Part shown: positions 10,672-22,155 of the stretch, piece by piece
Layout: each line of letters opens with the position of its first letter
Position numbering within the stretch: the stretch's first letter is position 1
DNA from: Pyxicephalus adspersus
Taxonomy: Eukaryota; Chordata; Amphibia; Anura; Pyxicephalidae
Direction: 5' to 3'
Length of the DNA: 64,000 nucleotides
Assembly (NCBI RefSeq): GCF_032062135.1
Contig: NC_092858.1
Location: 171,470,114-171,534,113 of the forward strand
Notes under the pieces: model-generated
What the model saw: only the letters and a program-made list of their open reading frames with translations
Databases searched by the model: none
Told to the model about the DNA's origin: nothing
Translations under genes and position numbers: made by a program

Positions 10672-10867
10672 ATCTATTTCATGTTCCAAAGGACAAAGAC
10701 AAGGTATCCAATAGGACTTAGTAATTGATGCCGTGTGTAAGTATGTTTTACATTTTCCTGGTGTATTTAAGGAAAATAAAAATCGATGAGGTCTATTATG
10801 AATGTTTTTACCCAAGGCTTACCCTAAAGTTGGGAAAAAACATTTTAACTGTCAATTTACCACAAAA

Positions 10868-10976
10868 GTTCTTTCTTTTCCTCACCTCCTCTCCTCCCCT
10901 TTCTTTCTCTTTCCCCTTCCTTTCCTATCCTTGCTTCTTTTTTTCCCTTCTTCCTAAATTTCCTCTTTCTTTTTCC
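10868..10976. repeat. Pyrimidine-rich tract
   Basis: About 110 bases almost purely C and T, broken by a few A. A simple low-complexity tract. Confidence 0.85.
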
Positions 10977-13764
10977 GTGAAGAGATTAAAATACAAATAT
11001 ATAGGATGGAAGGGACTTTAGGACATTCTGGCCATCCTTTTGTGCAGAAACCCTTCCAATGAAGGATGTGCTAATAGTTAGTCGGACACCTTGGCCACCA
11101 TGGGTTTGCTCCTTGATACTTCAAAAACCCTTTAATGTTTGACATGTGACTGCATGGATCTTCTTTTTGTCTTGTGAAGAGTAGGGAGTATTGGGAGCAA
11201 TCTACAGACTCTTAAGCTCTGGTAGCACCATAAGTATAAAGACTGCATGCTGCCTCCAATAAACAACACTTGATCAACCCATCAAAGTAGTAATCACATG
11301 TGGTGCATAATAAATTCCCCAAGCTATCATGTTGGCTAAATATAATCCCAATACCCAAAGTGGCTTCAATGACTGACAACAGACTTTTATTAGCTGTACC
11401 ACTTGATAAACAGGCTTTACAGTAATCGGTTTCAATTGAGTTGCTGTGTGTTAGTGTGTAATCAGATGAATCTACTACTGGTCTGTAATTGACTATAGGC
11501 TGCCCTTGCACAAGGTTCTGTTTTAACCCCAAGGTCACCCAAGATTTGTGTAGTCCTCAGTCTGTAAATCCCTATCAAGCCCCCTTGGCAATCAATGCCT
11601 ATTGAGGCCTCTCTGGCTTAGTGGCAGTCAAAGCAATCAGATTAATTAGGGATTCGGCCACTTAAAATCGAATAAACTCTGTCGCTGGTTTAGCTAATTT
11701 GTCATTACCGGGATCTCCTTGGGGATTGAACATCTGCTGCCGTTCTATGTGAATGCCACGGCAAGGATTGTTTAAGGGTAATGTTTAAGGCAACGCCCTT
11801 GGTATGTTGGTATCACCCCAAATGCTCTACAGCTACCCACAGGGGTAGTGGTTTTTAGAGTGGATCCTCAAAATAAATGGGGTTCTCCTTCCAAAGCACC
11901 AATATCCCATGCTGAGAAGAACCAGGGTCCATAGCCCCCCACTGTGGGTGCTGGAAAGGGAGAGGTCTTTCCCCCACCTGAACTGCAATTTATTGAGCAA
12001 ATAGGTGTTTGGCCCCTTGCCGCTGCACTGATTTTAGGGGCTCCTTGACATCTAACCTGTCCACTATTACCTGTGGGTGATAAAAAATGTTAAAAGAACC
12101 AATGAAAATGTAATTTTTTCTTTTTAATTTATGTATTTTTTGCAGGATTTTCTAATGATGCCTAAAGTTTTATATTGTGTAATCTTTTATTATAACTTTC
12201 CTTTACTTTCACACAATGGTGGCCTGGGGAAGGGGTGGTTGAGGGTGAGGAATGGTAGTTGGAACATGAATCTCCTTTGCCAGCACCAGCACATGCTGGG
12301 GTGGATTCTTTTATTTCAACATTCCTAATATTTTTAGAAAATTGATATGAACCCTCCTGGGGCTGAAACACAGAGCACACAAATGCAATATCAGCACCAT
12401 GGAAAGCATGTTGGCAAATGACTGAAAGGACATTCCTCTTATCTAACAAGATTCACCCAAAACCTACCCACAAAGATTAAAGTGCTACAATTGGTGCTAT
12501 TTTACTATGAATATTCATCCTGAAAAGATTCAAACAAGTTTGAATAAATGTCATATTCCTTTACTCAAATCCTGAAAATGCTGAATAAACCCTGCATCAG
12601 TGGCCCAGACACCCGACACATCCTGGCTTCCCCTGTAGCTGTGGGCACTGAATAAACTTTTTTTGTATCTGTGCAGGAATTACACCACCCTGGCTTGGCC
12701 AATCAAGATGGTTGAAGATTGAAGCCAGGATGAAAAGAATGAAGCCAATGATGGATGCACCATGAACCCAATGGAACAGGGACAGGTGAGTATAAACTGG
12801 GTTTAGTTCCACTTTAAGTTGTCCTGGCTCTGGTGTTGCCCTTGCATTTGTGGTTCAGTTCTTCTTCTAGGGTAAGAAAAGCAACCCTATGGTCAAAAAC
12901 AACTTACCCCTTCCAGAAACTGGACAGTAACCTAACTGCAACTGTGTTCACATGGTTCCCAACCACAACTATTTGAGTGAATGGGAGCAGTTAGGAGCTC
13001 GGGTAAACCTGAAGTCAACTGCAAATCTGAAATTGACCTTAAAAAGACCATGTTGCCAGACCATCAATTTTATAGTATTTTATGCACATGTAACATATGT
13101 TATCCATTCGCCACACTTCCATAAGCAAGGAAGGAGGGGGCTATGTTAGGTAACTGATTCTTTCAGAGGTTAAAAAAGAAATTACCTAACCTTAAGGCGT
13201 ATAAAATTGGTTATTGAAAGGTAAAACACTGTAAGTAAGCATTTAAAATACCTGATTTTTGCACTCTTATCTGAAATTTCTTGTATGCCTGGAGTTCTTT
13301 TTCATGCATCACTATGCTTTGTCTCTCCACCATCCTGGGTGGAAAATAACAGATAAACGTGAGCACCGTTTATGTATTCCTCAGCAGGTTCAGCCAAATT
13401 AGGTAAAGCGCGTGTTATCCAAGCGTCCCCCTGGGGCTATTTCACCTAATCAGTCATCGCTGCAGAAGAAGAGACCACTCTCATCCTTGATTGCTTTCTG
13501 TCTGATAAACGAAGAGACCAGTGGAAAACATTGACTTTCTCATATGTTGCACATCTAATTTACACCGAGAAAGGATATAATTAGCAGCCAGAGTACGTGC
13601 AATCTATGTTGAAGAATGCAAGAGACATCTTTAGGCATCAGGACCTGGAATATGCATACTGCAAGCAGTATTGATTTCAACATAACGCATTGCATTGTAA
13701 AGAGTATGAAAATTGAATGTACCCTTCTTCTTTTATACACCTGGGAGCAGGGACTGTTTGAAAC
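10977..13764. other. Anonymous DNA
   Basis: No supported gene. The open frame on the minus strand at 11,212-11,538 (108 residues, several cysteines) has no family resemblance and no clear splice context. Around 12,640-12,830 the text (GGCCAATCAAGATGG; GGTGAGTATAAACTGGG) resembles a widespread frog repeat, but I cannot delimit it. Confidence 0.4.
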
Positions 13765-14745
13765 AAATGCAGATGGCGTATGCCACACCCTATGCTGCCT
13801 CAGAGGTGGTGAGTATAGGGGTGCTCATTATGGATTAAGCAGATGGCATATGCTGCACCCTAGGGAGCTTTGATGTGAATGGAGCACATGGTGTATGCTG
13901 TACCCTATGGTGCCCAAGAGGTTGTGTGTCTAGGGGAGCTCATTGTGGATAGAGCAGATGGCATATTCCGCACATTATGGTGCCTAAGAGGTGGTTTTTC
14001 TAGGCGTGTTCAGTGTGAATGGAATAGATGACGTTTGCTGTACCCTAGAAATGTTCAATGTGGATGGAGTACATGAAGTATGCCGTGCCTTAGGGATACT
14101 CAATGTAGATGGAGCACAGGGCGTATGCCCTACCCTATGGTGCCTAAGAGGTGGTGTATCTAGCGGTGTTTAATGTGGATGGAATAGATGACATATGATG
14201 TACCCTAGGAATGTTCAATGTGAATGGAGCACATGATGTATGCCGTACCCTATGGATACTCGATGTAGATGGAGCACAGGGTGTATGCCCTACCCTATGG
14301 TGCCTAAGAGGTGGTGTATCTAGGGGTGTTTAATGTGGATGGAAGAGATGACGTATGCCGTACCCTAGGAATGTTCAATGTGGATGGAGCACATGACGTA
14401 TGCCGTGCCTTGGGGATACTCAATGTAGATGGAGCACATGGTGTGTGCCCAACCCTATGGTGCCTTCATGGTGGTGTGTCTAGGGGTGTTTATTGTGGAA
14501 GGAATAGATGACGTATGCCGCACTGTAGGAATGTTCAATGTGGATGGAACACATGGCATATGCCGTGCCCTAGGCATACTCAATGTAGATGGAGCACATG
14601 GCATATGCCCAACCCTATGGTGCCTTAGAGGTGGTGTGTCTAGGGGAGCTCATTGTGGATGGTGCAGATGGCGTATGCTGTACCCTAGGGAAGTTCTATG
14701 TGGATGGAACAGATGTTGTATGCCATGCTCCACGGTTCCTAATAG
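13765..14745 (+). repeat. Tandem array with exact 160-bp higher-order period
   Basis: The phrase TGCCTAAGAGGTGGT or a close variant starts at 13,981, 14,141, 14,301, 14,461 and 14,621, so the period is exactly 160 bp over four units. Each unit consists of three or four related subunits of about 45-55 bp built on ATGTGGATGGAGCACATG and CGTATGCCGTACCCTA. Earlier subunits (13,765-13,980) are less regular. Open frames in the array are by-products: 160 is not a multiple of three, so no frame persists through successive units. Confidence 0.95.
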
Positions 14746-15916
14746 GTGGTGTGGCCAAGTGGGCCTCTCCTGCCCTTTCTCACACATATTTAGATACTTA
14801 GCCTCTTGGATGGTCATTTCTCAGTAAAAGCCACATGCCATTGGCTACAATACCTATTTGGGTTGGAGTAGGAAGTTTCAGCAATGGAGAGAAGCCTATA
14901 AACTGGGCCAAGGACATTTTTTGCCAATTTTCCCACTGATGCGATCCTTCACTTTTTTGTTTGATAGCATTTTTAAGGACAAAAACCAAAATATAGGTAC
15001 GCTGTAATATAGTAAATGGTTGTTCTTGGGTAGTTATGTACACTTTAATGTACCCACACCATGGGGTGGACTGACACTTTAATTGCCTGAACATAATGCC
15101 AAGTGTTGGTTATATCATCCCCAGAATCCTCTCTGCTCCCTTTCCCTCTGCACAGATTGTGAGTTGTGTAATTATGGTGTATTAAACCCATGCATCATCT
15201 TGTTGTGTGTGCTTATGTCAGGTCACAGTGCACGTTATTAGTACATACATTATCTTGGGTTAGTAAATATTTCTGTAATATGCCTGAATAATGGAGGCCC
15301 CGCAGTCAGCTCTGTCTCGGAAATTGATCTATGATGTATTTATGTGGTGGGAATTTGCAGATAAATTTGCAAAAAAGCATCAATTTCCCCCCGCGGAGTC
15401 GGCGATGGTTTTTTTCAGAGACAGACACTGATATGGCAAATTATCTTAAAAGTCTGATTTCACTGCATGTGCCTTTGTGATTAAAGGAAACCCGTCATTT
15501 GTGAAAGGGTGAAATAGCTGCAGTCAACCTCAACATTGCAATTTAGTTTTCCCCCTTTATTACTTAAACACAACATGCCAGCATGCAATTTGTGGTGTTA
15601 AAAAGCTAAAAGAGAAATGCATGAATTTCAGTGTAGGGCATATCTGGTTGTGCATTCATTGCAATCAAAAGAACATTCTGGAAATCATTTTTGCTACACT
15701 CATTTGGAGACAAATTGATCCTTCCACCAAAATTAAAGGGCTTCTTTCATGGTCTTGGCCACTCCCTCTTCCCAAATCACGCAATATTTTAGACTTATAC
15801 CCTACTCCATCCTTGTCCACAATTCCTGGTCAATACTGAACAAATGAAACCTTGCTTGTGGCTACATTGTGACTACTTTCGAAAGACAACAAGTTGCATA
15901 AATTGGCATTTAATGA
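14746..15916. other. Anonymous DNA, possible conserved non-coding segment
   Basis: No gene or recognised repeat. The segment 15,290-15,500 is compositionally complex (GAAATTGATCTATGATGT, CCCGCGGAGTCGGCGATGG) and reads more like a regulatory segment than a decayed repeat, but this is an impression. Confidence 0.35.
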
Positions 15917-16070
15917 CAGTGTTCCCCCCAGCCCTTTTTAGCTGGGTACACCACCCAGCACTTTTCAATAACCATCCAGCTATACTGAAAGGTTAGGTCA
16001 CAATACAGGGGCAGCCACCCACCTACAGATTTTTCCCACCCAGCCTATAAATTATATGGGTAGAATACTG
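15917..16070. mobile_element. hAT-like MITE family C
   Basis: Ends are CAGTGTTCCCCCCAG and CATATAATTT-facing GGGTAGAATACTG, a hAT-like inverted pair. The interior ACCACCCAGCACTTTTCA and GTCACAATACAGGGGC recurs at 33,389-33,545. No 8-bp flanking duplication is visible. Confidence 0.6.
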
Positions 16071-16194
16071 CTTTGTCTTTGTTTTCTGCAAGGCTCCTAT
16101 TGCCACCATATTCTGCTAGGGGTAGCCCTGGGCGGTGGAGCTTTCAGTACCGTGAAATCAAGCATGCTGCACAGTCTGGAGCATTTTTTCATTG

Positions 16195-16395
16195 CCCAGA
16201 GGGGTTTTCTGTGCCCTAGGAGGAGTTTTTTTGCAAACAGAATTGAGGGCTTTCTGCACACCTAGAATGGGGCTTTTTGAACACGGAAATGGGCTTTTCT
16301 GCACCTCCAGAAAAAGGGTTTTCTGCACACTGGGAAGAAGGGTCGGGGGGATTCTTCATGCGGACGAGGGCTCCCTAGCAAATAGAGAGGAGTCC
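16195..16395. repeat. Degenerate minisatellite of roughly 30-40 bp
   Basis: Variants of GGGCTTTTCTGCACACC recur at about 16,200, 16,245, 16,268, 16,291 and 16,318 with unequal spacing. Strongly decayed. Confidence 0.5.
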
Positions 16396-17526
16396 TATAC
16401 TGAGACCCCCAGAAAAAAGCCTTTTCCATTCCCAATGCCCTTTTGGTTTGGAGAAAGAAACATGTAATATAGTTTACTTTGGAGGAGCGCAGGTAGAAGA
16501 TTACGTTCTTCAAAACATTAGCCACATTTGTAAACTGCTCAGTCTTTAATCATTTCTATCCTTCCTGGAAGCAGGAGGTATTGGATGATACCCTGAAATC
16601 AGAGAGCCACTAAATCCGAGTGTAAACCTCCAATCATAAGAAGGTTAAAACTCCAACTACAGTTTCCTGATCAATACTAATGCATAATGAAATAGTTTTC
16701 AGGAGCACTTTTTAATTTGTATGAATCATTGATGTCCTGTTTACAGGCGTCAGTGCACAGGAATGGATGAGAGCCAGAAGCACCGACTTAGTATGCCCCA
16801 GATCCCGGTTCACCTTAGGTTGCAGCAGGTTAATGCACCCATCGCAATTATTAATATCTAGTGCACTTGTTATGATTTAATTGGCAGCTGGAACCAAATT
16901 GTTTGTGTGTTTTAGGTTAAGTTGCAGGGTCAAGCTTTCTAACTGTGAAATAATGACAATCGCTAAGGCCTTGGCGCCCATCCCAGAGTCTTTCTCCTGA
17001 CCTCTAAAGGCACCAGGATAAAGGTTCTATACATACTATGAATGCTAGAACAGGAGCAAGGGATATGGAAACCTGGAAGAATGTGAATTAAGCTATCCAT
17101 ATGGTGAGATAATGGCTGTGCACAGAGGAGGAAGGTTCCATCTAGCGGTGCCACCCACACATATCAGTAGTGCATATTTTTTATGGTTCCCAAGTTAGGA
17201 AGAAGGACACCTTTATGCACAAGTATAAGGACACACCATCGCAATGTCCTGCTATGTGAGGCATAAAGAATTAACACACACATTAAATGACTGGGAAAAT
17301 CTAAAAGTGCTTTTTTCGCCTCTACTTTTCATTTATATTGGCTTTTTAAAAAACAAATTCAAACATTTAGAGGTTGGGTGAAAGGTTTTAAAACATGTTG
17401 ACAGTTATAGACCAATTTTACAGGTCTCTACATAAGCCAAAAGGAGGGAAAAATGGGGAGGGCAGAGGGTTTTGGTTCCAAAAGAGGGACAGTAGGACAA
17501 TATCTTGAAATAAGCAATAGTTTGGT
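16396..17526. other. Anonymous DNA
   Basis: No supported gene, RNA or recognised repeat. Confidence 0.4.
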
Positions 17527-18911
17527 TGTTAGGAGATGTTTATAGGGCCGGTAATCCTGTGCTGTGCGCCACCACAGTATCTCTTCCCATTTGTTTTTTC
17601 CAGTGGTGTCATGTGCATCAGCAAGGAATTAGCAGGATCTTCCGCTTCCCTTTAGCGGTGGAGCCTGAAATTTACTTTCTCGGCATCCCCAGCATACACT
17701 GAGGCTGTACACAGCTGAAGCGGATTTTGAGGTGCCGATTAGCGCTCCTGTCCTGCCATCGGCAATTGGGGCTTTATAACCTCTCTGCTTCCAGTGATCT
17801 GTGCTTGTTGTAGTGTTTAGCTGGGCTGATCTGTGCTGGAGTGTGATTTACTGTTACTGACCCATCATCTATACGGAGCCAGGACCGACTTCTGTCTGTG
17901 ACCCCGACTCTGCTTGTGCCTACTCCCTCTGTACCCCGTTTGGTGGACTGATTGCTCAAGTATGACTTTGGCTTTACACTTTGGATTTGCCTTATAGTAC
18001 TGATTAAACTGTGGGCCCCTGCCAGCTCGTACCCAGAAGGGCATGCCCTGCACATTAAGTCCTGGGGGCAACCATGTTCTGGGAGCTGCAAGCAGTCTTC
18101 TGAGGCGGAGCAGGGGGATGCTAAAGGTGAAGACTGCAGCGTTAGATTGGGGGACTGGTGCCTGGTAATGACCAGAGCCTTACATGGGTGCCAAGTATCC
18201 ACCCCTGCTGGTCTTCTCTGTTGCTGTCCCAGAATTTTGTGCATTTTTGTTCATAAAATGGTCCAGCACTAGTTCCCCAATCTAATTCCACAGTCTTCAC
18301 CTATACCAATCCCTGCTCAGCCTCAGAAGGCTAATGTCCCCAGGGATGGCATTTGGGGAAGGACTGACAAGACCAGGAGCCTACAGATAATGCAGTACAG
18401 AGGGTTCCAGCAGAGGCAAGTCCAGAATACAAAGCCAGAGGTCATTCACAGGTAATCAGTCCACCAGATAAGGTATACGAAGGTAAAGACAAAGCAGAGT
18501 CAGGGTCACAGGCAAAGGTTGGACCAGGCAGCATATAACCACAGGGTCAGGAAACAGGCAGAAAAGGAGTCAGCAACAGAAAATTTAACACATAAGCAGC
18601 AAGTCAGCCCAGTTTACACTACAGCAGGCTACTAGGGACTGTGAGCAGAAAGGGCATAAAGTTATAGAAGACAATGGCAGGACAGGATGAAGCCAGGGAC
18701 TAATCTGCTCCCTAAATCCCATTTAGCTGTGCACAGCCTCAGACTGTGTGCTGGGGATGCTGAGAAGATACATTTCAGGCTGCACGGCTAAAGGGAAGCA
18801 TGAGATGTTGCTATTTCCTTGTTCTCTTTGCTGCTGCAAGTAACACCCCTGGACAAAATAAACTGGTGGTGCACAGCACGGGATCACTGGCCAGATAAGC
18901 GTCTCCTAACA
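17527..18911. mobile_element. Giant foldback (long-inverted-repeat) element, 1.39 kb
   Basis: The left arm (17,527 to about 18,166) is the diverged reverse complement of the right arm (about 18,264 to 18,911), leaving a spacer near 100 bp. Outer ends are TGTTAGGAGATG and, on the minus strand, TGTTAGGAGACG. Internal anchors pair along the whole length: CTGTGCTGTGCGCCACCA with its partner at about 18,869, CTTCCCTTTAGC with 18,790, GTGGACTGATT (17,943) with 18,460, and AGGTGAAGACTG (18,126) with 18,294. A GGT triplet borders both ends. There is no transposase frame; the 156-residue frame in the minus strand lies within the left arm and resembles no family. It is probably a non-autonomous DNA transposon, superfamily unknown. 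Confidence 0.85.
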
Positions 18912-19524
18912 GGTGTAAAGTGTACTTACAGGTCACCTACCCTGGGTCTGTAGACCCAGAACCAAACTGCCAGCAGATATGGTCGATGGTTTATCTACTT
19001 TCCTATTTCTTATTTCTCAGTGTACTGACCCAGAGTTGGCAGACTGTTGGCTCTCCATTTCCAGCCTATTTGTTTCTCATGCGGCTATGATGTCCATTTT
19101 TATGTAATCCAGATTCCTAAGGTCTGAGACCTCAGATAGAGGTGCAGAAATTAGGAATTACAGCTTTTTACAAACCATAACAAGATAAAAACTCAACACC
19201 CCACAATCAGCGGCAGTCATACAACACCACCGGGAGATCAATACATAACATCAGAGATAGAATAGTCTGAAGTAGCATGCAATTTTAGGTGAAATGTTTG
19301 TGAAATGAAGCAGTAGAAATAAAAAATTTGGCTGTTTTTTTTAACAGTGTAACAATCTTAACTCAAACATATTTTTCCTTTTTTTGTTGTGTATAAATCC
19401 TTTTCACTGCCTCTTGTTCATGTTGGACTAAAAATGGAGGGAAATCTCCCAAATGGCACACAAGTAATGAAAAAAAATGCATATTGGAAAAGTTTTCTTT
19501 TAAATATGCAGACAATAAAAAAAA
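18912..19524. other. Anonymous DNA
   Basis: No gene or recognised repeat; A-rich and T-rich patches only. Confidence 0.4.
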
Positions 19525-19885
19525 AAGTTCAGGTCTTCAGGTAACCCCTACTATAATTACGCACAGCTCACAGTACATGACTCGGGGGCAGCACCGATTG
19601 AGTCCACCCAATGCCCCTTTTTTAATGACTACCCCTACAAAACCAACCTCCCCTTCCACTAACAAAACACACTAACACAAAATTATAAAAAAAAATATAT
19701 AAAAATAAAATATTTTTTGCCCCCCCAGCCTCACTTCCCTTGCTCAGGTGTTTATAGCCAAAAATATCATTGATGTCACTTTCACTGACATGAGAAGCAC
19801 AAATTGCTCATTGCTCAAAGAAGGTCTAGAAACCTATAGAGGAACCTTTGGGTTCTACAGAACTTTGGGTGAGAAACACTGGAAT
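19525..19885 (+). mobile_element. hAT-like MITE family A, interrupted
   Basis: The family's 5' half is at 19,525-19,578 (TTCAGGTCTTCAGGTAACCC, CACAGCTCACAGTACATGAC). Its 3' half resumes at about 19,750 (ATAGCCAAAAATATCATTGA, GCACAAATTGCTCATTGCTC) and ends TGAGAAACACTGG at 19,882. The intervening 170 bp (C-rich, then A/T-rich) is foreign to the family, so it replaced or was inserted into the middle. Confidence 0.7.
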
Positions 19886-21714
19886 AAACCAATGAGCCAA
19901 CAATAGGTTTTCCAGTAGGCATTACATGGAGACTGTGTGCTTCTTGCACCCAAGCATCTGGGATTGCAAACTATCGAAATAAAGGTAATATTAGCTTTCA
20001 AGTGGCCATATTTAGACCATATCGGTCACTAAAACCTTGAAAGGTGGTTCTAAGGTTGGCCACCTGGGAGCTGTGGGTACCTCAACTTTGGGTTGTTCGC
20101 AGTTCCAGATGCTTGGGTGTGAGCAGCAATTGGAAGAGCATGCTTAGTTGTTTGGTAATAAAAATACACCTATTAATTTGCAGGGGCAATGGCACTGGTG
20201 GTGGTGATGATGGTGGTGGGGTAGTCAATGCAATATATTTGGAAAGGAGTAATTCTAATCTTGCTAATCTCGAGCAAATAATTGGACCAAAAACACTAAT
20301 TAGACTTAGAACTTTTCCCCTTGGAACCATTGTAGGAAAACAATGGCTACGTCCTTTTCAAAAAGAACACCACACAGTGTAAATGGGGTTGTGTGGCCCT
20401 GAAAAAAGTGATGAAGGACCTGCACAGAAAAATCCATTCTCCAAAAATCATGGTAGGACTTAATTATTATATTAGTACAGCTATATTCATTCTTCCTGTT
20501 GCTAGTTCCACATTTTGTGGCTGGTTACAAATAATCTGCTTCACCTTGTTACTCATAAATAAAATCTAGGAAAGGACATAGGGATAGCAGCCATAGCAAC
20601 CATCTTCAATTTAATTTTCCACTCAAAAAAAAAATCTGCAGAGAGTTTGCATGTTTCTCCATTTATATTTAAACCTTAGACAAGACAGAGCAATCAAACC
20701 GAGAATACGATAGATAAAACATTCATAAGCGGAGGTGACCTTTAGTGAAAGCTGCATGTCAAAATAATCAGTGGGAGCGGAACAAATAGAGGTTAAAAAT
20801 AAAGGTAAATATGAATCTTGAATTTTTCTCAAAGTTTTCCAATGAATTAGTTTATGTGATGGGACCAACAAGGGGGTTTAGGCAGCAGAAAGAGATGGGG
20901 TAAGGCCCTTGAATAAATATCATTGCTTACCTGTATGTCTATCCCCCCATATATTGCTACACTCTTCACATATACAGAAGTCACCCCCCAGCCTTGGGAA
21001 GCTAGCAGCACCATCTCAGCATCTGGCTGCTCTCAATACTTTGGGAAGAATGATATTTGGGAACCCAAGGACTGACAAGGGACCAGGGCAAGGCAAGGTT
21101 GGGCCATGGGGTAGACAGAAATATTATGAAAGCCTAGTTATGGAGCAAAAGCAGGTCAGAAGATGGAGCTGAAGGTCATAAACTGCTGTCAATCAGCCAG
21201 CCAAGTTGGAAATGCAAGAGTTCATAGTCATAAAATTGGGCATGGGTTGGTCTAGGCAGAAGGCAATGGGAGGTGAGATAAAAGCTAAATCAGAAAAAGG
21301 CAACAAACAATAAAGATTGCACCCACAGAGTTCAGAAACTATATCTCTAATGGGCAAGGTGGCCATGATTTGGGAGAATTAGCAACTGGCCGATCAGGGG
21401 CCATAATGCTGGTACAATCCAAGAGCTAGAAGTGGCTGATCTCCCTGCATGTGTGCATCCCCACCAAATACTGGCAAGAGACACGGACAGTACTAAAAAC
21501 CTGAAAGGGGTACGGGGTAGAGCTTGGAGGGGGTCAGTTACTATCTAGATTAATTCACATCAGGCATTTTCCAATAGTGAGCTCTTCCTGACATAATTCC
21601 CAATGTTGGCCCCATCCATTTGTGAGATTCAAGCATTCAAGCTCATTTTTGTGTGTTTAGCTCCTCTTGTTACATTCTATTATAAAAAAAAATATAAACC
21701 AAGCAAAGAGAGTC
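19886..21714. other. Anonymous DNA
   Basis: No supported gene. The frame at 20,044-20,382 is not recognisable and contains a GGTGGTGGTGATGATGG-type low-complexity stretch. Confidence 0.4.
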
Positions 21715-22155
21715 GGAACCCTATATAATGGACACAACAGATGTATAGACCTGGGAACTAAACACAAGGATCGTGGAAGCTCTTCATAATGGGCACAGCA
21801 GGTGTAAAGATCTGGAAACTAAGCACAAGGATTGTTGTAGCCTTTTATAATGGGCACAGCAGGTGTACAGACCTGAGAACAAAGCACAGGAATGGTGGAT
21901 GCCCTTTATAATGGGCACAGCAGGTGTACATACCTGGGAATTAAGCCCGGGATAAAGGCAGGCATACATAATGGGCACAGCAGGGGTATAGATCTGGGAA
22001 TTATGTACAGGGATGGAGGGTTCCCATCATAATGTGCCCAGCAGCTATACAGACCTTATGCTCTTCATAATGGGCACAGCAGGTGTACACATACTTGATA
22101 ACTAAGCCCTGGGATGGTGGCAGCCCTTCATAATGTGCACAAAAGGTGTACAGAC
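21715..22155 (+). repeat. Minisatellite, about 60-63-bp unit, 7 copies
   Basis: TAATGGGCACAGCAGGTGTA or variants start at about 21,726, 21,788, 21,849, 21,910, 21,968, 22,069 and 22,133, each followed by AGACCTGGGAACTAAGCAC-type sequence and a GCCCTTCATAATG junction. One unit (22,031-22,066) is shortened. Confidence 0.9.

Noticed and set aside
11212..11538. 108-codon cysteine-containing frame on the minus strand as a gene
   Set aside because: No recognisable domain, no convincing start or splice context, and length is compatible with chance.
13991..14827. Serial open frames of 60-132 codons with repeating peptide text
   Set aside because: They are translations of the tandem array; the 160-bp period shifts frame each unit, so no protein is maintained.
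17774..18244. 156-codon open frame on the minus strand (and 106 codons on plus)
   Set aside because: Both lie inside the left arm and spacer of the foldback element and resemble no protein family; long frames are easy to get in GC-balanced palindromes.
20044..20382. 112-codon frame with glycine/aspartate run
   Set aside because: The run comes from a GGT/GAT microsatellite-like stretch; no homology seen.
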